From assembly GCA_022712895.1 (NCBI GenBank), contig JAFLJS010000055.1, forward strand, positions 1 through 64,000: a stretch of DNA of 64,000 nucleotides, given 5' to 3'. The stretch's first letter is position 1; each line of letters opens with the position of its first letter. The notes beneath the pieces are model-generated. The model was not told the origin of the DNA and did no database searches. It worked only from the letters and a program-made list of their open reading frames with translations. Below are positions 44,524 to 53,775 of this stretch, piece by piece. Source of the DNA: Desulfocapsa sp. GTDB lineage: Bacteria > Desulfobacterota > Desulfobulbia > Desulfobulbales > Desulfocapsaceae. The translations under genes and the position numbers were made by a program.

Positions 44524-47395
44524 CGTTAACTTGTAAGCTTGCCAACAGTTTTAGCGCAGTGCTATAATCAAATTTAGTGAGACTGCTATCAATCTGCATG
44601 AGCATTACGTTGTCAACACCAGTCAGTAATGGCTTTAACTCCTGCCACATCCCTGCAGCCTGAAAGTTTTTTCCGACAAGCATCTGCTGCAAATCAGCCA
44701 TAAGACGGTTCCTTTCTTTGTCAAAATCAAAACTTTTTCCAACTTCCTGGCGCAGATCTTGTTGCCTCCCTGTAAGAGTGGTAAGAGAGTGCAAAACTAG
44801 CTGTAAGGCTTCCTCAAATTGATCCATTTTCAACTGTACGCCTTCCCCATCCCTGATTGCCTGTTCAAGAGTAAGTGATACTGCTGCAAGATCCAGAGCG
44901 CCTAAACTACCTGCCGTTCCCTTAATCGTATGCACCAGCCTTTCAGCAGATTCCTGATCCGACTTATCCAGAGCTCTACGCAGATCCTGACCCAATGAAG
45001 CATTCTGGGTGGCAAATTCTTTTAACAAGCGAAGGTAAAGATCACTATTACCTTCAAGTCTGGCAAGCCCCTCTTCCAATGCTATCCCGTTCAGTCTATC
45101 AGGCAAAGGGTAATCTTCAAAATTTTTCCTTCTGTCACCAACATACTTTCTTCGGTCTTGTTTCTGTCTCCTCTGCCGAGAATTGCTGGTGCTGGTTATC
45201 CTAATCGGCCCCTTGAATATCCAGTTGGCAAGGACACCAAAGAGTGCATCTTTGGTTATGGGTTTCGTTATACAGTCATTCATTCCCGCCTGTAAGTATT
45301 GCTCCCGGTCACCCTCCATAGCATTGGCTATCATGGCGACAACAGGAACCCGACGGGAAGAGTTCTTATCATTTATCTCTCTTTTTCGCAGCTCCTGGGT
45401 ACACGTAATACCATCCATAACCGGCATCTGGATGTCCATCAGAATGGCATCATAGCCTGTTTTTGCGATAATAATTTTCTCAAGGGCCTCTTGTCCATTG
45501 CTGGCCGTTTCCAGAGTGATGTCCGCCTTTTCCAGGATTTCTGCTGCTACCTGACAATTGATACGATCATCTTCAACCAGCAGGACATGGGCTCCTCTGA
45601 TTCTGGACAAACCCCAGTCTTCATTGCTATTTGTTTCCAGACTTTGTTGCATTGCACCGTTCAGCTCAAATGGAACCGTAAACCAGAAAACTGTCCCGAC
45701 GTCCTTCGTACTGCTAACGTCAATACGTCCGCCTAACAGTTCAACCAGTTGTCTGGAGATGGCTAGCCCCAGTCCGATCCCACCATATTTTCTGGTAGTT
45801 GAACTATCAGCCTGGAAAAAAGCATTAAAGAGAGTATCCAGCTTGTCATCATCAATGCCAATACCAGTGTCTTCCACGCTAAATTGCAGTCTGGCCTGGC
45901 GATCGGAAAGAGCTTCCAGGCTTACCGTAACGATAATTTTACCCTGACTAGTAAATTTAAGACTATTGGAAACCAGGTTTGTCAGAATCTGCTGCAGTCG
46001 TAAAGCATCTCCAACAAGCAGGTCCGGTATATCAGCATGTTGCTCTGTGATGAGCGCAACTTTTTTCTCCCGAGCCTTCTCACCAAAAAGCAGCGTAATG
46101 TTCTCCAGAATTTCTTTCAGACAGAATTGCTTCTTCTCCAGGATCAGCTTTCCAGCCTCAATCTTTGAAAAATCGAGAATCCTATTGATTATCCCTAGCA
46201 AAGAGCGGGAGGAGCGGTTGATCCTTTCCACATAACCATGCTGCTGTTTGGTAAGATCAGTTTCAAGGGCAAGGTCACTGAAGCCTATAATGGCATTCAT
46301 CGGCGTTCTTATTTCATGACTCATATTGGCAAGGAAGTTCGATTTCAACTCACTGGTCCTGTCGGCCTCTTCCTTGGCCTTGATCAGAAAGGTTTCCTTT
46401 TTCTTCTGCTCAGTAACATCCTGATAGGTATGAAGAATTGCAGATTCCCCCTTGAACAAGAGAGGCAAATGGGTCATTTCGATTACAGTACCGATTCCAA
46501 GCGTATCAAAACAAGTGGTGATCTTCACTTCTGTATTCATTTCCCCCCCACCAATTGGGCAGGCTTCACACCGGGTTTGATCCTTTTTATAGGCTTCAAA
46601 ACATTTTTGGCCTATTGTGGGCTCCCCAAGGAGATCAAGGAGAGATTTACTCTGGTAGAGGATGACTCCGTCTTCATTGACGATATCCATCAGAGTGGGA
46701 ATTGAATCGAGAATAGATTTAAGCATCCCCTCGTTCTCAGCCACTAAATTTGCCATCGGTTGAAAGCCAAAAAAGACAATCAGCAGGAGCAGGATGACCA
46801 TGAGAAGAAAGATAGCAATGGCACTATCTTTCAGAATATCCGTATACCTGGCACTTTCTATTTCATATTGTGTTACAACCGCATCAAGCCCATCAAGGAG
46901 AACGCCACGGGCAGTAATGGAGAGCGCACTCAGTTCGCGGTATGTATTTTCTGTTGCCGGGGCTGTTATCAGGGCAGTAATAGCCGCAAGGTAATCCCCT
47001 ACAAGCCTGTCCACTTCCAGAGGGGAATGAAAATACATGGTGGAAAGGGTGTCACTCAAGGCAACACCAGCAGCATCCGCAGTCTTGCCAGAAATAAGCT
47101 GCTGGTGAGACTGTCTCATCAGACCGGTGGCAGCCAGTATCTCCTCATACAGCTTTCCTTTCCCCTTCGATGGATGGTCTTCAATTATTTCATAGGCCAG
47201 AAGTGCTATCTGCTGTGACAACATTCGCTGTCTACCGCTCATGTTGATCACGGTTGCATAGCCTTCCTGGCGATTCAGTATATGCTCCAAAATCAGCACC
47301 GAAGAAAGAGATACCAGGAAGATAAGACCAACTGCCACCATGTACTGGATGGTGAGCTGCCTCTTCCGTTGCTGTTTTTGCTGTTCAATGGTCAT
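44507..47395 (-). CDS. hybrid histidine kinase with PilJ-type sensor and Hpt
   Basis: A 962-residue inner-membrane kinase. Helices at about 18-37 and 190-209 enclose a PilJ/NarX-like helical sensor (INMSGRQRMLSQQIALLAYE). A PAS domain (about 225-330) contains Cys residues in RCEACPI, possibly metal- or redox-binding. Then HisKA His360, HATPase_c, a receiver with Asp654 and Hpt with His822 (LVHTIKGTAGSLG). The receiver has AMIANAMEGD in place of the usual AMTA. It overlaps luxP by 17 nt, so it is translationally coupled to the AI-2 pair and may integrate its signal with theirs. First intact gene of the block. Confidence 0.9.
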   Translation of the reverse strand: MTIEQQKQQRKRQLTIQYMVAVGLIFLVSLSSVLILEHILNRQEGYATVINMSGRQRMLSQQIALLAYEIIEDHPSKGKGKLYEEILAATGLMRQSHQQLISGKTADAAGVALSDTLSTMYFHSPLEVDRLVGDYLAAITALITAPATENTYRELSALSITARGVLLDGLDAVVTQYEIESARYTDILKDSAIAIFLLMVILLLLIVFFGFQPMANLVAENEGMLKSILDSIPTLMDIVNEDGVILYQSKSLLDLLGEPTIGQKCFEAYKKDQTRCEACPIGGGEMNTEVKITTCFDTLGIGTVIEMTHLPLLFKGESAILHTYQDVTEQKKKETFLIKAKEEADRTSELKSNFLANMSHEIRTPMNAIIGFSDLALETDLTKQQHGYVERINRSSRSLLGIINRILDFSKIEAGKLILEKKQFCLKEILENITLLFGEKAREKKVALITEQHADIPDLLVGDALRLQQILTNLVSNSLKFTSQGKIIVTVSLEALSDRQARLQFSVEDTGIGIDDDKLDTLFNAFFQADSSTTRKYGGIGLGLAISRQLVELLGGRIDVSSTKDVGTVFWFTVPFELNGAMQQSLETNSNEDWGLSRIRGAHVLLVEDDRINCQVAAEILEKADITLETASNGQEALEKIIIAKTGYDAILMDIQMPVMDGITCTQELRKREINDKNSSRRVPVVAMIANAMEGDREQYLQAGMNDCITKPITKDALFGVLANWIFKGPIRITSTSNSRQRRQKQDRRKYVGDRRKNFEDYPLPDRLNGIALEEGLARLEGNSDLYLRLLKEFATQNASLGQDLRRALDKSDQESAERLVHTIKGTAGSLGALDLAAVSLTLEQAIRDGEGVQLKMDQFEEALQLVLHSLTTLTGRQQDLRQEVGKSFDFDKERNRLMADLQQMLVGKNFQAAGMWQELKPLLTGVDNVMLMQIDSSLTKFDYSTALKLLASLQVNDADRR

Positions 47396-47416
47396 TGTCT
47401 TTTGTCTGATTCAGAA

Positions 47417-47945
47417 TCAGCTCCCCTTTATGATCTGCAAGTATTTCTTTTCTGCCCGCCAGGCCGAGACAAAGTTATAAAACTCTTCCGCCGGAACAGG
47501 GGGACTCACCAGATCCCCCTGCATCTCATGGCTATCTATGGATTGGAGAATTGCAAACTGCTCGTCTGTTTCTATACCCTTAGCTATCACCATCATTTTC
47601 AATTGGATTGCCTGGGAAACAATAGCCTTAACCACGGCCCGATCATTGGCATCCTCTGTAATATCCATTACAAAAGAGCGATCCACTTTGAGCAGCCAGA
47701 GACTTGCAATAGTGGCATCGATATCACTCATAATGACTGTCTCTGATACTATCCTCAAGCCGTTTGGCCACCATAATAAGCAACTGATCCCCCACGGGAT
47801 GCCTCAGAGTATCATCGACTTCCTTAAAACCGTCCAGGTCCAGCAATATCAAACCGAGTACTCTCTGGTCACGATCAGTCATGGCCAACCGATTGTGGAA
47901 GAGTAATCGATTAGCAAGGCCTGTCAGTGGAAAGAGCAACAACAA
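47417..47945 (-). pseudogene. degraded GGDEF-EAL protein
   Basis: Two short frames on the minus strand. Residues from 47945 read LTGLANRLLFHNRLAM and ILLDLDGFKEVDDTLRHPVGDQLLI, the start of a GGDEF domain. From 47758, one frame over, come LLKVDRSFVMDITED, VIAKGIETDEQFAIL and MQGDLVSPPVPAEEF, the second half of an EAL domain. The GGDEF active-site half and the first half of EAL, including the EAL motif, are missing. This is a frameshifted internal-deletion remnant of a c-di-GMP enzyme, 22 nt upstream of the PilJ-type kinase. Confidence 0.85.
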
Positions 47946-48017
47946 GATCCTGAAAAAAATGACAAAAGAGCTTATACAAAACCAAACCTCTCTATTCTAA
48001 AGATTGTAGCAGGATCA

Positions 48018-49209
48018 TTATTCGGGTAATCGCTGGATACTTTCGGCGATCACTGCTCGTATCTGTGCAGGCTCAAAAGGTTTTGCTAGATAGTTATCCA
48101 TGCTGGCAGCAAGACACTTCTGGCGATCACCTTCCATGGCATTGGCAGTCATGGCTATAATGGGAATATGTTTCCCTTTGCACTGTTCTTTAAGCTTTTC
48201 TGCAAGTAACGGTGGGAGGTTAAAGTGTGTGAGATCATTGTTCTGCTCACTGGCACGAATAACAGTACTAGCGGTCAAGCCATGCATGACGGGCATCTAT
48301 ATATCCATCAAAATCAGATCACAATATTGATGTGCTAATCTCTCAAGCGAGTCCAGGCCATTGCGGGCAATAAACACCTGATGTCCACTTTTCCCAACAT
48401 ATAACAAGCCATGGTGCAATTAATATGATTATCATCCACCAGGAGAATCTTTAGCTTTCTATTTTGTGGACTATCACTCCCCTCCTCCGGTAGGATCTTA
48501 TGGGCGTAGCCGTGCTCCATAATAACGGTAAAATGAAAGATTGTTCCCCTCTCTTAACCACTCTCCAACCAGATCATTCCTCCCATCATCTCCACCAGTT
48601 GTTTGCAAATGGAGAGACCAAGACCGGTGCCACCAAACTTTCGAATTGTTGACGAATCGGCCTGGCTGAAACTGGAAAATATTAATTTCTGTTTATCTGC
48701 TGGGATTCCAATGACTGTATCGCTCACTGTAAAATGGAGTTTTACCCCTTTTTTTCTCTCTCACATCAAGGACAACTTTGACAGTCACAGCCCCCTGTTC
48801 GCTAAACTTGATACTGTTGCCAATGAGATTCACCAAAATCTGCCGTAAGCGCAGTGTATCGCCCTTAACATACTCGGGCAGGCCGGGAGTATCTCTGTGA
48901 GTGATCAACTACAGTCCCTTCTCCTGGGCGGAAAAAAACATTATGGAATGGACATTACCCAGCATTTTAAACAGGTTGAAGTCATGCTTTTCTATAAGTA
49001 ACTGCCCGGCTTCAATCTTGGAAAAACGAGAATATCATTGAGCAGACCGAGAAGACCATCTGCCGATTTTTTCACACTTCCAGCTCCGGTCTTTCACCGA
49101 GTACTGTGAGAACATCCTCACGCATAAGAGTAATGAGCATACTATCAATAGCCACTGCTGACACCATTACCGGTAAAAAAAGCAGGAAAAGAAAGAAAGC
49201 TATTCTCAT
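48018..49209 (-). pseudogene. degraded hybrid histidine kinase
   Basis: From 49209 the frame reads a signal/TM-like start (MRIAFFLFLLFLPVMVSAVA) and stops after 45 codons. Pieces of HisKA/HATPase follow (LPEYVKGDTLRLRQILVNL, near 48880-48800; GTGLGLS-like region near 48600). Then two receiver fragments: ILLVDDNHINCTMACYM (48455-48405) and MPVMHGLTAS...PIIAMTANAMEGDRQ (48296-48110). Several frameshifts, stops and small deletions separate them. It was a fourth paralogue of the kinases downstream; nothing suggests it is expressed. Confidence 0.85.
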
Positions 49210-49227
49210 GGTCACTTGCATTAATTT

Positions 49228-49375
49228 TGATGGACTCGTAAAAACCCAGATTTTAGATGGTTAAGTAAAAAACTTTATATCCGAGGCGCAAATATTTTCT
49301 ATTATTTCGGCGTACTAAGGCACGTCGTAATGATAGGAAATGTGCAGCAACGAAGGAGATGGAGAGTTTTCACCC
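49228..49375. repeat. interspersed palindromic repeat, copy D
   Basis: Starts TGATGGACTCGTAAAAACCC, contains the core hairpin CTATTATT...AATGATAG (49299-49336) and GCAGCAACGAAGGAGATGG, and ends GGAGAGTTTTCACC. In reverse orientation it is nearly identical to copy B over most of its length. It lies just upstream of the kinase pseudogene start, possibly having cut off its promoter. Confidence 0.82.
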
Positions 49376-49420
49376 TAACTACGGGCATAAACACGACGAC
49401 ATCACTTTTGACAGAGCATA

Positions 49421-50950
49421 TTAATGATCGACAGTATCCACCACGGGGAAATAGAGATGAACAGTGGTTCCCTGTCCCATTTTTGAATCCAGCTCAATCA
49501 CGCCATGATGCTTCTGCATAATGGAACTGCAGATAGTCATGCCAAGTCCCATTCCTTTGACGATTCCACGTTCTTTGGTGGAAAAATAAGGGTCAAATAT
49601 TTTCTTTTTTTGTTCCACAGAAATCCCCCATCCCTGATCTTGAATGGAAATCTGCAGATAGTTACCTTTACTCAGAATGGGATGACTCGTTCCACAATCC
49701 GGGTAATTTTTGGCTCTTATTGTTATTTCTCCTCCATCAGGCATAGCTTCCTGGGCATTAGCTATAAGATTTTTAAGGAGTTGTAAAAATTGTACCTCCT
49801 CTACCTCCAGAGCCCAGATATCTTCAGAAATAATGACATCACAGTCAATATTATTATTCACAGGAAGCAAGGTTGTTACTTTGTAAACGGATTCTTTTAT
49901 ATCAATAATACTTGTGGCCGAGTAGCCGCCCTTCGCTATCACAAAAAACTTTCCGGCAAGATCCGCAGCCGCCAAAGCAGCGTCCCTACAGGGAAGAATA
50001 TACTCTTTTAGTTCAGCATCAATTTTGTCTTGCCACAATGCCATATCAAGATGACCGCTGATGACCGTGAGCAAATTATTGAAATCATGGGAAATACCAC
50101 CGGCGAAAACCTGAAATGCTTTCATTTTATCCGCTTTATACAGCTCCTGCTCCAGTTGCTGTTGTCTGCTAATATCTTTAAAAACGATAACAGCACCGAC
50201 TATGGCATCGTTTTTAAAAGCCGGTGCAACACTAAAAGCGACTGGAAAGGATACGCCATCCTGCCTCCAGTAAAGATCTTGATGTATTTCCAGAGTTTCT
50301 TCTGTAAATATTGCCTGACAGGCAAGACATTCTGTTGGAGACCGTTTACTCCCGTCTTGTTTTGTGTGGTGCATAATGGAGCAGGAGTTCTTCCCCAGCA
50401 CCTCCTCCTCCAGATATCCTATCATTGCCAGAGCGGCAGGATTCATAAATGTAATATTGCACTGTTTGTCTATACCAAAAATTCCTTCCGATGCGGTCTC
50501 CAGAATCATCCTGTTGAGTTGATACGAGCTGTCTAGCTCCTGCTGCTGTTTCAGGAGTTGATCTCGCTGACTCTTCAAATGCATCTGGGTCTTCACCCGC
50601 GACCTGACAATTGAATTGTTGAAAGGTTTACTTATGTAATCTACGGCTCCGAGCCCCAACCCCTTATTTTCATCTGCCACACCAGTCAAGGCAGTAATAA
50701 AAATAATTGGAATATCACAGGTTCGCTGGTCAGCCTGCAAAATTCTGCACACTTCATAACCATCCATTTCCGGCATCATGATATCAAGAAGAATTAAATC
50801 AGGGGGAGGCACAGCACTGGCAATCCTGATCCCGTTCTTACCGGTATTGGCAATCAGAACCGTGTAAGAAGATTCGAGTAGATTCCACAGGATCGTTATA
50901 TTTACCGGTTCATCATCGATAATCAGAATTCTTTGTAGGTGCTTATCCAT
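49421..50950 (-). CDS. receiver-PAS-histidine kinase
   Basis: A soluble protein of 509 residues from ATG 50950, chosen because AGAGG lies upstream and it starts 13 nt after the HD-GYP stop; a longer frame reaches 50986. Receiver (about 5-120, Asp56, LILLDIMMPEMDG), a short coiled coil, PAS (about 145-265, with a CLAC pair), then an NtrB-like HisKA with His288 (GGISHDFNNLL) and HATPase_c (GMGLGMTIC). No output domain. An intermediate phosphorelay kinase that probably receives phosphate from another kinase. Second gene of a two-gene operon with the HD-GYP protein. Confidence 0.88.
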   Translation of the reverse strand: MDKHLQRILIIDDEPVNITILWNLLESSYTVLIANTGKNGIRIASAVPPPDLILLDIMMPEMDGYEVCRILQADQRTCDIPIIFITALTGVADENKGLGLGAVDYISKPFNNSIVRSRVKTQMHLKSQRDQLLKQQQELDSSYQLNRMILETASEGIFGIDKQCNITFMNPAALAMIGYLEEEVLGKNSCSIMHHTKQDGSKRSPTECLACQAIFTEETLEIHQDLYWRQDGVSFPVAFSVAPAFKNDAIVGAVIVFKDISRQQQLEQELYKADKMKAFQVFAGGISHDFNNLLTVISGHLDMALWQDKIDAELKEYILPCRDAALAAADLAGKFFVIAKGGYSATSIIDIKESVYKVTTLLPVNNNIDCDVIISEDIWALEVEEVQFLQLLKNLIANAQEAMPDGGEITIRAKNYPDCGTSHPILSKGNYLQISIQDQGWGISVEQKKKIFDPYFSTKERGIVKGMGLGMTICSSIMQKHHGVIELDSKMGQGTTVHLYFPVVDTVDH

Positions 50951-50963
50951 AGGCTCTGCCTCT

Positions 50964-52058
50964 TTACTCCAGCGCGCCGTCTTCATCTGAATATTTCAAA
51001 GCAATTTCTCTAAAAACTTCCTGAATTTTGACAAAAGCATCTACAAGATCAGGATCAAAATGCGTGCCTCTTCCTTTGCTAATAATAGCCACAGCCTTTT
51101 CATGGGAAAAAGCCTCCTTGTAAACCCGTTTTGAAATCAATGCGTCATACACATCAGCAACAGCCATAAGCCGACCAGACAGCGGAATTTCTTCTCCGCT
51201 GAGCCCTTCAGGGTAGCCTTTGCCATCCCACATTTCATGGTGACTATAGGCTATCTCACAGGCCAAAGTCAGAAAAGTGGTGGTACTTTTCCCGCCCAGG
51301 GCCTGCTCTGATTTGACAATGGCATCACGGCCGTAGGTGGTATGTTTTTTCATCTCAGTAAACTCTTCAACCGTCAGTTTCCCGGGCTTCAAGAGGATAC
51401 TGTCTGCTATCCCGACCTTACCAATATCATGCAGGGGGGCTGATTTAAAGAGGAGGTTAATTCGGGACACATCCAGATAATCACGATACTTCTCACTTTC
51501 CATCAGATGTTCAGCCAGAGCCTTTACGTAATGCTGGGTACGCATAATATGCTTCCCAGTCTCATTGTCACGTGTTTCGGCAAGGACAGCCATACCATAA
51601 ATAGTCACATCCTGGGTGTGAACTATTTCACGGGTCCGTTCTGCTGCCTTTTTCTCCAGTTCCCGGTTCTGGTCATAGAGTGCAAGGTGCGTCTGTACCC
51701 TGGCCCGTACAATTATGGGACTGATCGGTTTGGTGATATAATCGACACCGCCAACCTCAAATCCTTTGGCCTCATTTTCATTCTCACCCATGGCAGTGAC
51801 GAAAATGACCGGGATCTTTTTCGTAACAACACTATTCTTCAGGCGTCTACAAACCTCATAGCCATCTAAACCCGGCATCATAATGTCGAGCAGAATTAGA
51901 TCTGGAGTTGGAGACTCCTGAGCTAGTCGTAAGGCATCGTAACCATTAGTGGCCACAAGAAGGTCATAATTATCCTGTAGCGACTCTCCCAAAAGGTTAA
52001 TATTAACCGGGGTGTCGTCAACGATCAGGATTTTTTGTTTAATCCATGACACTGCCAT
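50964..52058 (-). CDS. receiver-HD-GYP c-di-GMP phosphodiesterase
   Basis: A 364-residue response regulator. Receiver with Asp58 (LILLDIMMPGLDG) is linked by a short helix to an HD-GYP domain (about 150-350). Metal and substrate motifs are His210-Asp211 in HDIGKVGI, HHEMWDGKGYP (GYP at 281-283) and ADVYDALISKR. It should hydrolyse c-di-GMP to pGpG or GMP when the receiver is phosphorylated. In the same cluster as the AI-2 pair it is a plausible output. GGAGGC precedes ATG 52058. Confidence 0.92.
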   Translation of the reverse strand: MAVSWIKQKILIVDDTPVNINLLGESLQDNYDLLVATNGYDALRLAQESPTPDLILLDIMMPGLDGYEVCRRLKNSVVTKKIPVIFVTAMGENENEAKGFEVGGVDYITKPISPIIVRARVQTHLALYDQNRELEKKAAERTREIVHTQDVTIYGMAVLAETRDNETGKHIMRTQHYVKALAEHLMESEKYRDYLDVSRINLLFKSAPLHDIGKVGIADSILLKPGKLTVEEFTEMKKHTTYGRDAIVKSEQALGGKSTTTFLTLACEIAYSHHEMWDGKGYPEGLSGEEIPLSGRLMAVADVYDALISKRVYKEAFSHEKAVAIISKGRGTHFDPDLVDAFVKIQEVFREIALKYSDEDGALE

Positions 52059-52588
52059 CTCTTTGCCTCCTTCAAAAAAAGATCACACTAATGTACCTGG
52101 CACACAAACAGGTAATCAATTATTCTAAAAATAATATCTGTTTTTTTTCTAAAGTGAACAGAATAAAGCACTTCAAGTCTTTTTTCAGAGTGGCGTTTCA
52201 TGTAACGACGATCGGCAAACGACTGGACCCAAGCTATTACAAATATAAAAACAAATACTTACGCCACAAACAAAGCAACTAATTATCTTCGTACTCCTTA
52301 TAAACCCATTCCACTTTGAAACACGATACAGTGCTGAAAACCCGCGTATCTCTGGTGAAAATTATAGTTTGGCAATATACAGGAGACAGACAAGTTGAGT
52401 CAAGAGCTGGTTACGTATCGTAACACGTATGGTACATACGTATGTAACTACCCATACCGCACACAACTGGCAGTAATCACAAGAGTTTTACGAAAACAGA
52501 TGAAAGTTATTACGGTAACAAAACAACAAGATCTATTATCACTACCTTGCTGAATTCAGGAAAATACTGAAGGCGCTGAAGCAGAATC
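52059..52588. other. 530-bp intergenic region with palindrome cluster
   Basis: Lies between the HD-GYP operon start and the 3' end of the response-regulator gene. An ORF on the plus strand (52046-52282) has no family resemblance, poor start and Lys/Tyr-rich composition; I do not accept it. The region should hold the promoter of the HD-GYP operon. The only ordered structure is the palindrome cluster at 52410-52448. Confidence 0.5.
52410..52448. promoter_or_regulatory. overlapping palindromes, candidate operator
   Basis: Three dyads are packed in 39 bp: GTTACG-TAT-CGTAAC (52410-52424), ACGTATG-GTA-CATACGT (52425-52441) and the perfect 14-mer TACATACGTATGTA (52433-52446). The whole cluster is bounded by GTTAC and GTAAC. 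This looks like a protein-binding array for a dimeric regulator; the LuxR-type regulator encoded next door is a candidate. Confidence 0.45.
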
Positions 52589-53476
52589 TTACAGATGAGA
52601 AAGAAGATAATTGCGGAGGTTTGCGGTTCTTTTTTTAAGTCCTAATTTTTTTCTGATATGGCTACGCTGAGTTTCTATGGTGCGAAGAGAAAGACCAAGG
52701 AAAGAGGCTATTTCCTGTGAGCTTTTACCCATTTTGATAAAATTAGCCACCTGCATTTCTGCGGGTGACAGTTTCGCAAGGCTGGCCAGATGCCCACGGG
52801 CAAAGGGATCTACGATCTCATTAAGGTTGATAATGGCGGCTTGGAGCATGACCTTATACTTTTCATTTTCAATAACAGGTTCAAGCTTTTCGAGATAGGG
52901 ACGCACCAGTTTGTTGACATTGACCATAATCTCACTTTCAAGCTCAAACTTTTCCTGATCCCTCCGTCGCAAGAGAACCTCCAAGGCAGTATTGGCCTCC
53001 TCCAGGCTTTTCGTTTTATTTTCCAGGCTCTTGTGGGTTCGTAAGAGTTCGGCTGTTCGTTCAGCAACAAGTAGTTCCGCATTCTCTCGGGCCAATTTTA
53101 GAGAGAGATGGGTGTCAACTCTGTTTTTCACTATGGCAAGATTGATTGGTTTTTTGATGTAATCGACAGCCCCCAGCTCCAGCCCCTTCGATTCATCTTC
53201 CATACTTGCTTTGGCACTGATAAATATTACTGGGATATCCCTGGTATTTTTTGCTCTTTTCAACCTTCTACAGACTTCGTAACCGTCCATAACAGGCATC
53301 ATAACGTCAAGAAGGATGATATCAGGTAACACTTCGGCAACACGTTTTAAAGCGTCCTTGCCACTGGTCGCAATATAAACATTGTATTTCCCGGATAAAC
53401 AACCACCCAACACGTTGAGACTTGTCGGTGTATCATCCACAATGAGAACATTCTGTTTTGATGGGGACACAATCAT
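52589..53476 (-). CDS. receiver-LuxR/FixJ-type DNA-binding response regulator
   Basis: A 295-residue response regulator. Receiver (about 8-125) with Asp57 (IILLDVMMPVMDG) is followed by a long coiled-coil linker (about 130-190). The C-terminal LuxR-type helix-turn-helix (about 230-292) has LSPAEMQVANFIKMGKSSQE and SLRTIETQRSHIRKKLG. The linker is longer than in NarL-type proteins. It is the only DNA-binding output in the kinase cluster and so the best candidate endpoint for the LuxPQ relay; that link is inference. Confidence 0.9.
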   Translation of the reverse strand: MIVSPSKQNVLIVDDTPTSLNVLGGCLSGKYNVYIATSGKDALKRVAEVLPDIILLDVMMPVMDGYEVCRRLKRAKNTRDIPVIFISAKASMEDESKGLELGAVDYIKKPINLAIVKNRVDTHLSLKLARENAELLVAERTAELLRTHKSLENKTKSLEEANTALEVLLRRRDQEKFELESEIMVNVNKLVRPYLEKLEPVIENEKYKVMLQAAIINLNEIVDPFARGHLASLAKLSPAEMQVANFIKMGKSSQEIASFLGLSLRTIETQRSHIRKKLGLKKRTANLRNYLLSHL

Positions 53477-53551
53477 AACCTACGCAATCTCACTACAGTA
53501 CGTGTTATATTGAAAAGAGAGCGGTTTAGCATCTTTCCGTTATCGACCTAA

Positions 53552-53590
53552 CAAAAAAAGCGCTTAACTCCACAAGGGCTAAGCGCTTAC
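53552..53590 (-). terminator. terminator after tRNA-Arg
   Basis: Minus strand: AAGCGCTTA, an 11-14 nt loop, TAAGCGCTT and a run of T, beginning a few nt after the tRNA CCA end. Confidence 0.85.
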
Positions 53591-53595
53591 TTTTC

Positions 53596-53672
53596 TGGTG
53601 ATCCCGGCGCGATTCGAACGCGCGACACCCAGATTAGGAATCTGGTGCTCTATCCTACTGAGCTACGGGACC
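53596..53672 (-). tRNA. tRNA-Arg (CCU anticodon)
   Basis: Complete cloverleaf on the minus strand. Acceptor GGTCCCG/CGGGATC, D-arm GCTC/GAGC, anticodon arm CCAGA-TTCCTAA-TCTGG with anticodon CCT, T-arm GCGCG-TTCGAAT-CGCGC. CCA is encoded (53596-53598). Reads AGG codons. A terminator follows directly, so it is a single-gene unit. Confidence 0.97.
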
Positions 53673-53775
53673 GATATGATGGCTAGCATATACCACTTAA
53701 GCGGTACAACTGCCAGCCATTTCAGCATAGCCGAACCAAGCCTCATGGTTCTTTCTCTAACAGCCTTCGCCGTGC

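Noticed and set aside
52046..52282. 78-codon ORF in the gap upstream of the HD-GYP gene
   Set aside because: It overlaps the start of the HD-GYP gene on the other strand, has no ribosome binding site and no resemblance to any family.
36265..53476. LuxU or LuxO homologue in the signalling cluster
   Set aside because: No stand-alone Hpt protein and no sigma-54 AAA+ regulator is encoded; the Hpt is fused to the kinases and the only DNA-binding regulator is LuxR/FixJ-type.
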